From assembly GCA_016711225.1 (NCBI GenBank), contig JADJTK010000006.1:186001-250000 (forward strand): a stretch of 64,000 nt of DNA. Direction: 5' to 3'. Positions 7,541 through 16,667 of this stretch are shown in pieces. Source of the DNA: Opitutaceae bacterium. Lineage in GTDB: Bacteria > Verrucomicrobiota > Verrucomicrobiia > Opitutales > Opitutaceae. The position numbers and the translations under genes were made by a program. Position 1 is the first letter of the stretch; each line of letters starts with the position of its first letter. The notes beneath the pieces are model-generated. The model did not search any database. It had not been told where the DNA came from and was given only the letters and a program-made list of their open reading frames with translations.

Positions 7541-9823
7541 TCACCCCGGAACCACCCCCACCAGCCAACGACGAAATCCCCGCTGCTGGTCGGGGGTGCC
7601 CAGCACCAGCAGCTCATCACCGGCCAACAACCGCTCCGTGCCGGCCGGGCTTGGCATACGCACCCCAGCGCGCTGGATGCCCGCGATCTGCACGCCGGTG
7701 GTGCGCCGCAGGTCGGCCTCCGCCAGAGTCCGGCCACCCCGGGGCGAATCGGCCGGCACCCGCACGGTCTGCAACACCATGTCGGTGAGCGACGCCCCCG
7801 CCACCGGCGGCACCGTCTCCTCGATCTCGTGTCGAGCGGCCGTTAGGTGGCCGCGCGCGCCGAGCAGTAACAGCCGATCGAGCGGATACAGCACGGTTTC
7901 CGACGCCGGGTTGGTGAGCGCCACCCCTTGCCGGTCCACACCCATGACCGTGCAGCCATGCCGGCGCGGCAGCTCCAGCTCCCGCAGGCTGCGGCCGGCC
8001 GCCCGGCTGTGCTCGGGCAGCGTCACCTCCCCGATCTCCAGCTCCCAGCCTTTCGGCGTCTGCGCCAGCAGCGCGGCCCCTCCCGCCGGCGCCTGCGCAA
8101 TGCTTTCCTGGAGGCGCACTTCCATTTCGCTATGCCAGTACACCAGTTTGCGCCAGAGCAGGGCGAGCACCACCGCCGCCACCGCCACTACAACCAGCAG
8201 CACCCACCAACGCTCCGGGTGGAACGGCGACACCGCCGCCAGCCAGAAGAACATCAACGCACCGCCGGCCACTTTCAGTCCGGTTTCCGCCACTGGTCGC
8301 AACGCCGTGGCGTTGGGCAGATCCTTGGTGGTGGCCTCGGCCAGCAGCATCGCCAAAGCCGAAAGGTTGCGCCAGATGGCCAGACCGATCGCGAGCACCG
8401 CCAGCCCCAGCGCGCTCCAAAACACCAGCTGCGAGAAGGCGGGCAGCACCGTATCGAGCCCGGCCCACTCCCGCACCGCCTGCTCCAGCGGCGGCGCGAA
8501 GAGCAGCAACCCCGAGGCGAAGGCCGCGCCCACCCCGATCTGGATCACCCGCTTGCGGCAGAGCTGCCAGAGCACATTGCCGGCGCCGCGTGACTGCACC
8601 CGCTCCAGCCACCCCCGGTATTCGTCCAACAACCGAGTGAGCAACGCCGGCTGCCGCCGCACGATCGCCGTGGCAATCGGCTCCGCATGGGTCGTCAACC
8701 ACGGGGCCGCCAAGGCCGTGATCAAAGCCACGCCCACCGACAGCGGCTGGTATTCCGCCGGCAATACTCCCGCGGACACGCCCAGTTGGGCCGCGATGAA
8801 CCCGAACTCGCCCAGCGGCGTGAGCGACAGGCCCCCCTCCAGCGCCAGCCTTGCCGGCTGCCCGGTGACCAGCAGGGCGAGGGAACACGCGATCGGCCGC
8901 CCGACCAGGGCGAACGCCGCCACCACCAGCACCTGCCACCAGATCACCCCGAAACCGTGCAGATCGATCATCATCCCGATCGCCACAAAAAACACCGCGC
9001 TGAAAAGATCGCGCAAGCCGCCGAACGCCCGCTCGATGCCAGCGCGCTGCGGCGTATCCGCCACCACCACGCCGAGCAGGAACGCCCCCAGCGCCAGCGA
9101 ATAGCCCGCGCTCTGCGCCCCGAAGGCCAGCAGGCAGAGCAATCCGGCCACCAACAGCGTGCGCAGCTCCTCGTTGCCACTGCGCTCCATGCGGCGGAGC
9201 AGCCAGGGCATCAGCAGCAACCCGCCCACGCCCAGCAGCGCCACGAACGCCCCCATGCCGCCCAGGGTCGCGCCGAGCCCCAGCTCCCCGGCCCCACCGA
9301 TTTTCACATACGACGTGAGCAGTGCGAGCATCACCACCGCCACCACGTCCTCCAGCACCGTGATCGCCCCGGCGAACTGCCCGCTGGGCGAGTGCAGCCG
9401 CCCCGACTCCAGCAGCGACTTGCTCACGATCGCCGAGCTCGAGCTTACCAGCATTCCCGCCAGGAACAGCCCTTGCGTCGCATCCAGCCCCAGCCCCAAC
9501 GCCAGCCCGCGCGACAGGGTCACCACCGCCACCGCCCCCAAGCCCGTGGCCACCAGCAAGGGCAGCCCGAGCGCCTTCAGGCGCCGCAGGCTCAGCTGCA
9601 GGCCCACCGAGAACATCAGAAAGACCAGCCCCAGCTGCGCCAAAGTCTGGATGCGCTCGCCATCCGTCACCAGCGAGGCAGGCGGGGTATAGGGCCCCAC
9701 GATCAGCCCCGCCAGCAGGTAGCCGACCACCGAGGCCAGTCCGAGACGCTTGCATCCCCAGCCCGCCAGCGCCGCCACCAGCACGACAATTCCCAGATCG
9801 CGGATGAATTCGAGGCCGATCAT
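7541..9823 (-). CDS. CPA2-family monovalent cation:proton antiporter with two RCK_C domains
   Basis: About 760 residues. The N-terminal ~390 residues form a Na/H exchanger fold (start MIGLEFIRDLGIVVLVAALA, then GYLLAGLIVGPYTPP, QLGLVFLMFSVGLQLSLR, SSSSAIVSKSLLESGR), typical of KefB/C and related K+ or Na+/H+ antiporters. A second membrane block of about four helices (about residues 430-590) is not part of the standard exchanger. The C-terminus has two TrkA-C/RCK_C-like domains (about 605-685 and 690-765: GEVTLPEHSRAAGRSLRELE..., VRVPADSPRGGRTLAEADLR...). The NAD-binding TrkA-N domain of KefC appears to be missing. The start at 9823 is preferred; an in-frame start at 9859 adds 12 polar residues. 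It is divergent from mreB. Confidence 0.85.
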   Translation of the reverse strand: MIGLEFIRDLGIVVLVAALAGWGCKRLGLASVVGYLLAGLIVGPYTPPASLVTDGERIQTLAQLGLVFLMFSVGLQLSLRRLKALGLPLLVATGLGAVAVVTLSRGLALGLGLDATQGLFLAGMLVSSSSAIVSKSLLESGRLHSPSGQFAGAITVLEDVVAVVMLALLTSYVKIGGAGELGLGATLGGMGAFVALLGVGGLLLMPWLLRRMERSGNEELRTLLVAGLLCLLAFGAQSAGYSLALGAFLLGVVVADTPQRAGIERAFGGLRDLFSAVFFVAIGMMIDLHGFGVIWWQVLVVAAFALVGRPIACSLALLVTGQPARLALEGGLSLTPLGEFGFIAAQLGVSAGVLPAEYQPLSVGVALITALAAPWLTTHAEPIATAIVRRQPALLTRLLDEYRGWLERVQSRGAGNVLWQLCRKRVIQIGVGAAFASGLLLFAPPLEQAVREWAGLDTVLPAFSQLVFWSALGLAVLAIGLAIWRNLSALAMLLAEATTKDLPNATALRPVAETGLKVAGGALMFFWLAAVSPFHPERWWVLLVVVAVAAVVLALLWRKLVYWHSEMEVRLQESIAQAPAGGAALLAQTPKGWELEIGEVTLPEHSRAAGRSLRELELPRRHGCTVMGVDRQGVALTNPASETVLYPLDRLLLLGARGHLTAARHEIEETVPPVAGASLTDMVLQTVRVPADSPRGGRTLAEADLRRTTGVQIAGIQRAGVRMPSPAGTERLLAGDELLVLGTPDQQRGFRRWLVGVVPG

Positions 9824-9964
9824 GCCGCCAAAAATCGACCGCACGCCCCCACGTCGCAAGGCCGCATCTCCCCCGCGCCGGCTTTTCTTTTGACTTCGTC
9901 ACCACCGGGCAAATGCTTGCGCCAGAATTACCTGCCCGCCCACCCTGCCCTCCAAACCGTGAAC

Positions 9965-11002
9965 ATGATCGGCAATCTTTTCGGCGTGCTGTCCAACGAC
10001 ATCGGCATCGATCTCGGGACGGCCAACACGCTCGTTTACGTCAAAGGCAAGGGCATCGTCCTGCGCGAGCCCAGCGTGGTCGCCATCGATACCGCCTCCC
10101 GCCGCGTGCTGGCCGTGGGCGACGAGGCCAAGCGCATGCTCGGCCGTACCCCGGGTAACATTACCGCCATCCGCCCCATGAAGGACGGCGTCATCGCCGA
10201 CTTCGACATCACCGAGGCCATGCTGCGCTACTTCATCAAGAAGGTGCAGAACAACTCCAAGATGATCCCGCCGCGGGTGGTCGTGGCCATCCCCTCCGGC
10301 ATCACCGAGGTCGAGAAGCGCGCCGTCAAAGAGAGTGCCATCCATGCCGGCGCCCGCGAAGTGCTTCTGCTCGAGGAGCCCATGGCCTCCGCCATCGGCG
10401 TGGGCCTGCCCGTCGAGGAACCGGCGGCCAACATGATCGTCGACATCGGCGGCGGCACCACCGAGGTGGCCATCATCTCGCTGGCCGGCATCGTATTTTC
10501 CAAGTCGATCCGGGTGGCCGGCGACGAACTCGACAGCGCGATCATCAACTACATGAAGCGCGCCTACAACCTGCTCATCGGCGAGCGCACCGCAGAAGAA
10601 ATCAAGCTCAAGGTCGGCTCCGCCTACCCGCTTGAGGACGAGATCACCCTTGAGGTGAAGGGCCGCGACTCGGTGGCCGGCCTGCCCAAGACCATCCACA
10701 TCACTTCGCAAGAGATCCGCGAGGCTCTCGCCGACACCGTCGCCTCCATCGTTGAGGCGGTACGCAACGCCCTCGAGCGCTGCCCCCCGGAACTCTCCGC
10801 CGACCTCGTCGACCGCGGTTTCGTGCTCGCCGGTGGTGGCGCGCTGCTGCGCGGCATCGACCGTCTCCTTTCCGAGCGTACCGGCCTGCCTGTTACCGTC
10901 GCCGACGACCCGCTTAGCGCCGTGGCCAACGGGACCGGGGCCGTGCTCGAGGACCTCAACTGGCTGCTCGGTCGGCTCACCGGCGAGCGCGCCGGGAGCT
11001 GA
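9965..11002 (+). CDS. mreB: Rod shape-determining protein MreB
   Basis: 345 residues, the normal MreB length, from the ATG at 9965 (MIGNLFGVLSNDIGIDLGTA). It is an actin-fold ATPase that forms membrane-associated filaments and directs the elongasome. Visible motifs include phosphate-1 DIGIDLGTANTLVYVKGKGI, the TPGNITAIRPMKDGVIADF stretch, phosphate-2 MIVDIGGGTTEVAIISLAGI, the adenosine segment VLAGGGALLRGID, and the IPSGITEVEKRAVKESAIHA region typical of MreB rather than FtsA or DnaK. It is the first gene of mreBCD. A long upstream in-frame extension overlaps the antiporter on the other strand and is rejected. Confidence 0.98.
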   Translation: MIGNLFGVLSNDIGIDLGTANTLVYVKGKGIVLREPSVVAIDTASRRVLAVGDEAKRMLGRTPGNITAIRPMKDGVIADFDITEAMLRYFIKKVQNNSKMIPPRVVVAIPSGITEVEKRAVKESAIHAGAREVLLLEEPMASAIGVGLPVEEPAANMIVDIGGGTTEVAIISLAGIVFSKSIRVAGDELDSAIINYMKRAYNLLIGERTAEEIKLKVGSAYPLEDEITLEVKGRDSVAGLPKTIHITSQEIREALADTVASIVEAVRNALERCPPELSADLVDRGFVLAGGGALLRGIDRLLSERTGLPVTVADDPLSAVANGTGAVLEDLNWLLGRLTGERAGS

Positions 11003-11120
11003 CGCGCTCGCCCCGCCGCGCCGGTTCGCAACCCCGAGAGCCGCCACCTTGCAAACGCTCGCCCGATTCCCTGCCGATGCCCCGTCCCCGGTGGGCGGGG
11101 CCTAGGGCTGAGTCGCCGCC

Positions 11121-11972
11121 GTGTCGCCCCTGCAATTCATCCGCCAGCGGCCCTTCGCCGTGCTCGCCACGGTGGCCGTGCTCTGGTTGCTGGTGCCCGT
11201 GGCCGCCAAGCGGCTGCTGCGGGTGAGCCTCGCCGAGTTCGGCGCCCCGGCGGAGTTCGCCGCCTCCTACGCCCGCGACCTCCAGCAGTACTGGTCGCTG
11301 CGCACTCGCAGCACCAACGAACTGCTCCGCACCGCCCAGGACCTCGCCAACCTCAACGCGGCCAACGCCGTCAAAATCCAGGAATACGAGACGCTGCGCG
11401 AGGAAGTCCAGCGCCTCGAGGACCTGCTCCACCTGCCGGCGAACAGCGAATACCGCACCGAGATTGCCCGCGTGGTGCGCCGCGATTTCGGCACGTGGTC
11501 GCAACGCCTCGTCATCCGAAAAGGCCGCAACAACGGCGGGCCCAACGGCGGCATCCCCGTCGGCGCCCCGGTGATCTTCACCGGGGGCATCGTCGGCCGC
11601 GTGGCGGAAGTCTATGCCTACACTGCGGTCGTCGACCTCGTGAGCAGCCCCACCCTGCGCGTGGCCGCGATGGTCGAGGGCGACTCGCGGCCCTTCAGCT
11701 TCCAGGGCGGCCCCAACCCGCCCTTCACCCAGGCGCGCGGCACGGTGGAGTTTGTCCCGCTCGATGTCTACGCCAGCACCACCACGCCCAAGCGTATCGT
11801 CACTGCCGGGCTGGGCGGGGTGTTCCCGCCAGGCATCGCGCTCGGCTATGTCCAGGAACTGGAGCTCGACACCAACGGCCTCTTCAAGAGCGGCACGGTG
11901 CTGCTCGACCCGCGGCTGAACGAGCTGCACGAGGTCGCCGTGCTCGTGCCGCTCAACCCGGAGCCGCAGTGA
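11121..11972 (+). CDS. mreC: Rod shape-determining protein MreC
   Basis: 283 residues with a GTG start. A single N-terminal membrane helix (about residues 10-30, FAVLATVAVLWLLVPVAA) is followed by a coiled coil (about 65-105, RTAQDLANLNAANAVKIQEYETLREEV) and a periplasmic beta-barrel domain with VIRKGRNNGGPNGGIPVGAPVIFTGGIVGRV, the usual MreC 'G-x-PVG-x-GGIVGRV' region. MreC links MreB filaments to the cell-wall synthases PBP2/RodA. It lies 118 nt after mreB and 4 nt before mreD, in one operon. Confidence 0.95.
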   Translation: MSPLQFIRQRPFAVLATVAVLWLLVPVAAKRLLRVSLAEFGAPAEFAASYARDLQQYWSLRTRSTNELLRTAQDLANLNAANAVKIQEYETLREEVQRLEDLLHLPANSEYRTEIARVVRRDFGTWSQRLVIRKGRNNGGPNGGIPVGAPVIFTGGIVGRVAEVYAYTAVVDLVSSPTLRVAAMVEGDSRPFSFQGGPNPPFTQARGTVEFVPLDVYASTTTPKRIVTAGLGGVFPPGIALGYVQELELDTNGLFKSGTVLLDPRLNELHEVAVLVPLNPEPQ

Positions 11973-11976
11973 CCCG

Positions 11977-12504
11977 ATGGACCCGCGCTGGATCGTCATC
12001 GTGCTGGCCAACGCGCTGCTCGTCTTCCTGGGCGGCCAGCTCAACCACTATCTCGCGCACTTCGCCGTCTCGGTCTTCCTGGGCGGCCTGTGCCTGCCGG
12101 TAGCCGGACTCCGGTTACGATTCCGCCCCGGCTTCATCGCGATGGCCGTGAGCGGGCTGGTGCTCGACGCCACCCGGCCGGTGCCCTTCGGCTCGACCGC
12201 GCTGCTGCTCACCGCGCTCTTCACCGGCTGGCATGCGGTGCGCTCGCGCCTGCCGCGCACCGGCACCGCGCCGGCGGTGGTGGGGGCGGTGCTGGCCAAC
12301 TTGGTGATCTTTCTCGCCCAGCCGCTGCTCATCCCTGGGGCGCTCGCCACCACCACCGGCAGCCGCGTGGCTGTCGACCTGATCTGCTCGCAGGTGGTGG
12401 TGGTAGTGCTCGGGCCGTGGTTTTTCGCCCTGCAGGAGCAGGCGCTGCTGCTGCGCGGGGTGAACCTCGCCGAGGAGGCGCGAGCTCCCGGTGGGGCGCT
12501 CTGA
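11977..12504 (+). CDS. mreD: Rod shape-determining protein MreD (predicted)
   Basis: 175 residues with five or six hydrophobic segments (VIVLANALLVFLGG, VSVFLGGLCLPVAG, FIAMAVSGLVLDA, GAVLANLVIFLAQPLL, SQVVVVVLGPWFFALQ). MreD sequences diverge strongly, so the call rests on size, topology and position 4 nt after mreC. The segment GLVLDATRPVPFGSTALLLTALF matches the usual GLLxDxxxxxPxGxxAL motif. It is an inner-membrane part of the elongasome. Its stop codon lies inside the converging hairpin at 12501-12554. Confidence 0.88.
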   Translation: MDPRWIVIVLANALLVFLGGQLNHYLAHFAVSVFLGGLCLPVAGLRLRFRPGFIAMAVSGLVLDATRPVPFGSTALLLTALFTGWHAVRSRLPRTGTAPAVVGAVLANLVIFLAQPLLIPGALATTTGSRVAVDLICSQVVVVVLGPWFFALQEQALLLRGVNLAEEARAPGGAL

Positions 12505-12554
12505 GGATCGCGGAAGGCGTTCCCCGCCCGGGGAACACCTTCCGCCATCCTCAG
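12501..12554. terminator. Large bidirectional hairpin between mreD and the HNH gene
   Basis: A near-perfect inverted repeat of about 25 bp per arm (CTGAGGATCGCGGAAGGCGT... / ...CTTCCGCCATCCTCAG, two mismatches) overlaps the stop codons of both converging genes. No T-tract flanks it. It likely terminates or insulates transcription from both sides, or stabilises both 3' ends. Confidence 0.65.
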
Positions 12555-13180
12555 CTCTCTTCCAGTTCCACGTTCCAGTAGGCGACGTCCAGAAAATGCC
12601 GCCACGCAGGATGATGCGGCTGCCGGTCGAGCATGGTGGAGATGATCGGCCGCCACTTCGGCCGCGACGGCTTGCAGATCAGGCGCAGATGCGCCTCGTG
12701 CGGCAGCCGGTTGGCCTTGTGCGTATTGCAGGGGATGCACGAGCACACGATGTTCTCCCACGTCGTCTTCCCCCCCTGGTGACGCGGGATCACGTGGTCG
12801 AGGTTGAGCTCCTCGCGGGGGAAGGTGCGGCCGCAGTACTGGCAACGGTTCTTGTCGCGCTCGAACACGTTGTTGCGGGTGAGCTTCAGCTCCTTGCAGG
12901 GCATCCGGTCGAACATCGTCAGCAGGATCACCCGCGGCAGGCGGATCGTCTGCCGCACGGTGTGCACGCCCTCGCGGGCGAGCAGCGGCGGGTTCTCCCG
13001 CGAAAAGTCCGCCCAGTCCATCAGCGAGAACATTCGGAAATCGTCGAGCAGCTCGTCGTGGTGCACGACCTGCGCGTCCTCGCGCGCCAGCAGGATGAAG
13101 GCGCGTCGCGCCGCAATCACGTTGACCGCCTGCCAGAGGCGGTTGAGTACGAGGACCGGTTCTGTCAGCACGGCGTCCAC
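12551..13180 (-). CDS. HNH endonuclease family protein
   Basis: 209 residues. The central HNH zinc-finger nuclease motif reads CQYCG (Cys113, Cys116), then LNLDHVIPRHQGGKTTWENIV (Asp128-His129 are the catalytic start, Asn143 the middle residue), then CIPCNTHKANR (Cys148, Cys151). An N-terminal region (VLVLNRLWQAVNVIAARRAFILL) is the hallmark of the widespread chromosomal 'HNH endonuclease' family found in Cyanobacteria, Bacteroidetes and Verrucomicrobia, whose physiological role is not established. No phage or restriction genes are nearby. The stop overlaps the shared hairpin with mreD. Confidence 0.92.
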   Translation of the reverse strand: MDAVLTEPVLVLNRLWQAVNVIAARRAFILLAREDAQVVHHDELLDDFRMFSLMDWADFSRENPPLLAREGVHTVRQTIRLPRVILLTMFDRMPCKELKLTRNNVFERDKNRCQYCGRTFPREELNLDHVIPRHQGGKTTWENIVCSCIPCNTHKANRLPHEAHLRLICKPSRPKWRPIISTMLDRQPHHPAWRHFLDVAYWNVELEES

Positions 13181-13412
13181 GAAGGAATCGAACTAGCGGG
13201 CGCCCCGCCACCTGTCAAGGGATGGGGCGGGGCCGGGTCTCCAAGACAGGGGGATCGGAGCAATCAGGCCGGCACCGGTAAGACCATGCCCCGCGCCCCC
13301 ACGCCACTCCCGTCCGCCGGGTCGAGCCGCCGCTACGGAACCGTCCGTATCCTGCAATGAGGAGCGACCCAGGGGTGGATACCCGGGCCGCGAGACAAGC
13401 AGCCGCTGCCGT

Positions 13413-14833
13413 TCAGGCGCCCACGGGCACGCGCTGGAGATACTCGCCGATCGCTCGGGCCGAACGCTTGCCGTCGCCCATCGCCAAGATGACCGTGGCC
13501 GCACCGCGCACAATGTCGCCGCCGGCGAAGATGCCGGGGATACTCGTCATGCCGTCCTCGTCGGTCTCGATGTTGCCGCGCTTGTTGAGCTTGAGCTCGG
13601 GGCAGGTGGCGGTGAGCAGCGGGTTGGCACGGGTGCCGATGGCCACGACCACCACATCGCACTCCAGCACGAACTCGGAGCCGGGGATCGCGGTGGGACT
13701 GCGGCGCCCTGAGGCATCCGGTTCGCCGAGATGCATGCGCACGCACTTCATGCCAGTGACCCATTTCTTCTCGTTGCCCACGACCTCGAGGGAGCGACGA
13801 GAAACTCGAAATTCACCCCTTCCTGCTCGGCATGGTGGATCTCCTCCACGCGCGCCGGCATCTCCTTGCGGGTACGCCGGTAGACGATGCTGGCCACCTC
13901 AGCACCCAGCCGCTTGGCCGTACGCACCGAATCCATCGCCACGTTGCCGCCACCGACGACGACGACGCGCTTGCCGACGAGCACCGGCGTGTCGGCTGAT
14001 GGAAACTCATAGGCCGCCATGAGGTTGACCCGGGTGAGGTATTCGTTGGCGGAGTAGACGCCTTTAAGGTTCTCGCCCGGCACGCCCATGAAGACCGGCA
14101 GGCCCGCTCCGTTGGCGATGAAGATGGCATCAAACTGCGCCCGCAGTTCGGGTAGCGTGTAGGTTCGCCCGACGACAACGTTGCACTCGATGGTCACGCC
14201 GGCGTCGCGCAGGCGCTGGACCTCCATGTCGACAATCTGCTTGGGAAGGCGGAACTCGGGGATGCCGTACACCAGCACGCCGCCGGGCTGGTGGAGCGCC
14301 TCAAAGACGGTGACGGCGTGTCCCTGCTTGGCCAATTCACCCGCGGCGGTGAGGCCGGCGGGGCCGGCACCGACCACAGCCACCTTCTTCCCAGTGGCCG
14401 GGACGGGCGCGGGCTTGGTGCCGTTGCGGTGCTGCAGGGCCCAATCGGCCACGAAACGCTCAAGGTAGCCGATGGCGACCGGCTTGCTCTTGACGCCGCG
14501 GATACACTCGACCTCGCACTGCGTCTCCTGCGGGCACACTCGGCCGGTGACGGAGGGCAGTGCGTTGTCGCCGATCAGGCTCTGGGCGGCACCGGCGAGG
14601 TCGCCCTCGGCGATGAAGCTGATGAAGCGAGGGATATTCACCCGCACCGGGCAACCGTTAACGCACTTGGGATCCTTGCACTGGATGCAGCGCTCGGCCT
14701 CGAGGAGCGCCAACTGCTCGTCGAAGCCGAGGTTGACCTCCTTGAAGTTCTGGGAACGCGCGGTGGCGTTCTGTTCGGGCATCGCTTGGCGCTGGATGGC
14801 CATGCGCTCCTTGGGAGAAAGCTTCTTTTCCAT
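13413..14833 (-). CDS. NfnB/SudA/GltD-like NADPH-binding flavoprotein large subunit, with a -1 frameshift near 13790
   Basis: About 473 residues if one base is restored. The N-terminus carries a 4Fe-4S domain (CIQCKDPKCVNGCPVRVNIPRF, then CPQETQCEVECIRG), followed by an FAD GxGxxG (KVAVVGAGPAGLTAAGELAK), PGGVLVYGIPEFRLPK, and an NADPH-binding VVVVGGGNVAMDSVRTAKRL. The reading frame breaks within 13781-13797 (EFLVAPS...), where adding one base to a CCC run gives EFLVAP-VEVVGNEKKWVTGMKC. The 3' part ends in the expected IFAGGDIVRGAATVILAMGDG and a C-terminal helix. The family includes glutamate synthase small chains, sulfide dehydrogenase SudA and NfnB. The neighbour 24 nt upstream is an NfnA/SudB homologue, so an NADH/ferredoxin:NADP+ transhydrogenase or sulfide dehydrogenase pair is the best reading. 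Confidence 0.85.
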
Positions 14834-14857
14834 GACGGAAGGTGGGGCGGGCGGCGG

Positions 14858-15697
14858 TTATTTCTGGAGACCGATGCGGCAGTCGTCGCCGCAACGGGTG
14901 GCGGCTTCCTGCTCCTGGGTGCGATAGGTGGAGAGCCGGTCGGCGAGCAGATCAAAGTCGACCTTGTGCCCGTCAAACTCGGGCCCGTCTACACAGGCGA
15001 ACTTGGTTTCACCGCCAACCTCGACGCGGCAGCCGCCGCACATGCCGGTACCATCGACCATCACGGGGTTGAGCGAGACGATGGTATGCACGCCGAAAGG
15101 GCGCGTGAGGTTGGCGACGGCGCGCATCATCGGCACCGGACCGACGGCGTAGACGATGTCGATCCCGCCGGCCGTGAGCAGCTCTTTCGCTGCGTCGGTC
15201 ACGAAGCCCTTGCGACCGTAGCTGCCATCGTCGGTGCAGACGACAACCTCACCGAGTCGTTTCAACTCCTCCTCGAAGATCACCCACTCCTTGGAGCGCC
15301 CGCCGATCACGCTGACCACCGCCACGCCGCGCTGGTGCAGACCCTGCGCGATCGGATGAACGACCGCCGTGCCCACGCCACCACCGATACAGAGAGCTCG
15401 GCCCTTTTCGATCACTTCGGTGGGCATGCCCAACGGCCCGGAGATGTCGCGGATAAAATCGCCCACCCCGAGGGCCACGAGTTCGCGGGTACTTTTGCCC
15501 ACCGCCTGGATGACCAGCGCGATCGTCCCGGCCACCGGGTCGGTATCGGCGATAGTGAGCGGAATCCGCTCGGCGCGCTCGGCGCGACGCACAATGACGA
15601 ACTGCCCGGGCTGACGGATCTGCGCGATACGCGGCGCTTCAACGTCGAGGCGGGTGACATTGGGACTGAGCTGGGTCCGGGAGACGATGCGATGCAT
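14858..15697 (-). CDS. NfnA/SudB-like FAD/NAD-binding oxidoreductase small subunit
   Basis: 279 residues from the ATG at 15697. It has the PyrK/ferredoxin-NADP reductase-like fold: FAD-binding barrel (QPGQFVIVRRAERAERIPLTI), the glycine-rich ALCIGGGVGTAVVHPIAQGL of the NAD domain, and a C-terminal 2Fe-2S motif GTGMCGGCRVEVGGETKFAC-VDGPEF. In Thermotoga and Pyrococcus the same two-gene order encodes NfnAB, a flavin-based electron-bifurcating transhydrogenase that couples NADH, NADPH and ferredoxin, or sulfide dehydrogenase SudBA. The sequence alone does not decide between these. It is co-transcribed with the large subunit (24-nt gap). An upstream in-frame extension is low-complexity and not used. 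Confidence 0.85.
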   Translation of the reverse strand: MHRIVSRTQLSPNVTRLDVEAPRIAQIRQPGQFVIVRRAERAERIPLTIADTDPVAGTIALVIQAVGKSTRELVALGVGDFIRDISGPLGMPTEVIEKGRALCIGGGVGTAVVHPIAQGLHQRGVAVVSVIGGRSKEWVIFEEELKRLGEVVVCTDDGSYGRKGFVTDAAKELLTAGGIDIVYAVGPVPMMRAVANLTRPFGVHTIVSLNPVMVDGTGMCGGCRVEVGGETKFACVDGPEFDGHKVDFDLLADRLSTYRTQEQEAATRCGDDCRIGLQK

Positions 15698-16002
15698 GGG
15701 AGAAAAGAAGGGAGGGCCCACCGTAGCGGGGCGCCGCCCGCATACAAGCCCGGCGGCTCCCCGAGCCGCACGAAGGCCGGGCTTTGGGGCGCAGCACAAA
15801 ACCAGCCACCCTTGGTCGTGCGACGGCGGGCGAAGCCGGCGATGCAAAGGGATGGTGCTGAGCGGGTGGATCTTCTCCCCGTCGAATGGCCGCGCAGCAC
15901 CGCGAACCGCCGCGCCGTTTGCCTACGCCGAGGCGGAGCCTCGCCCTGCGAATGGGCGAGCCGGTGCGGAACGCACTTTGCGCCAACCAAAGAAGCACAT
16001 GC
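15698..16002. other. Intergenic region, no gene seen
   Basis: It holds an inverted copy of the dispersed GGCGAGGCTCCGCC core (15932-15945, here as GGCGGAGCCTCGCC) and otherwise unremarkable GC-rich DNA upstream of the nfnA-like gene. No promoter could be assigned with confidence. Confidence 0.4.
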
Positions 16003-16030
16003 AAAGAGCCCCGGCGGGCAGCCGGGGCTC
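16003..16030 (-). terminator. Terminator of the EF-hand gene
   Basis: A 10-bp perfect stem (GAGCCCCGGC / GCCGGGGCTC) with loop GGGCA is followed on the minus strand by TTTG. It lies about 30 bp past the stop of the EF-hand gene. Confidence 0.7.
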
Positions 16031-16060
16031 GAGGCAGGCGAACAGACTGGGTTGCAGACC

Positions 16061-16498
16061 TCAGGACTTTGCGGCCTCCGCATCGTCGTCCTCGTCCTCA
16101 AGCGGCACTGCAGCCGGTGGGGGCGGGGTAGCGGCGATGGCCGCCTTCTCGGCGGCCTTTGCCTTGCGGCGCTCGGCCGCCTTGAGTCGGCGCATTTCAC
16201 GGTCGGCATCACACTTGGCCTGCTCCTCCACATCCAGCTGACCGTTCTTGTTGGCATCGTACTTGGCTAACTGACGAGCGTGTCTTTTGGCCGCGCGGTC
16301 CGCCTTCATCGCCGCGCGTTCCAGTTCGTCGAGCTTTCCGTCCTTGTTCAGGTCGTATTGCTCGTTGCGGTGCGTCACCGCAACGGTCTTGGAGGTATTC
16401 TTCTCCGCGCTATCGCCGGCGAACCCCGGCGTGGCCAAGCAGAGCAGGCCTGCGCCCCAGACTCCGCATGCCGTAAGGATGAGTGCTGATTTCTTCAT
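16061..16498 (-). CDS. Secreted EF-hand calcium-binding protein
   Basis: 145 residues from the ATG at 16498. There is a signal peptide (MKKSALILTACGVWGAGLLC..., ending near ATPGFAG). Two EF-hand loops are visible: YDLNKDGKLDELE and YDANKNGQLDVEE, each with Asp/Asn at positions 1, 3 and 5 and Glu at 12. They are separated by a Lys/Arg/Ala-rich helix. The C-terminus is Ala/Pro- then Asp/Glu-rich (EDEDDDAEAAKS). It probably binds calcium in the periplasm or outside the cell. A similar two-EF-hand architecture is common in Verrucomicrobia and Planctomycetes. No functional partner is evident, and the next gene is divergent. Confidence 0.8.
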   Translation of the reverse strand: MKKSALILTACGVWGAGLLCLATPGFAGDSAEKNTSKTVAVTHRNEQYDLNKDGKLDELERAAMKADRAAKRHARQLAKYDANKNGQLDVEEQAKCDADREMRRLKAAERRKAKAAEKAAIAATPPPPAAVPLEDEDDDAEAAKS

Positions 16499-16667
16499 CT
16501 GCGTTGGGATTGAGGGTTGAACGCAGGGGGCAGCGCGGGACGTTGCGCCGAAAGGCGACGCGGGCAACTCCGAGGCCAAACAGAAAAGGCAATCACCCTA
16601 CCACAATCTCCAGCTTTGACCCACGGAAGACCGCCGACCAATCTGCCCCTCGGAGCCCACCTCTCCT

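Noticed and set aside
8687..9964. N-terminal extension of mreB by about 426 residues
   Set aside because: It overlaps the antiporter gene on the other strand and is Gln/Arg-rich. MreB homologues begin at the ATG at 9965.
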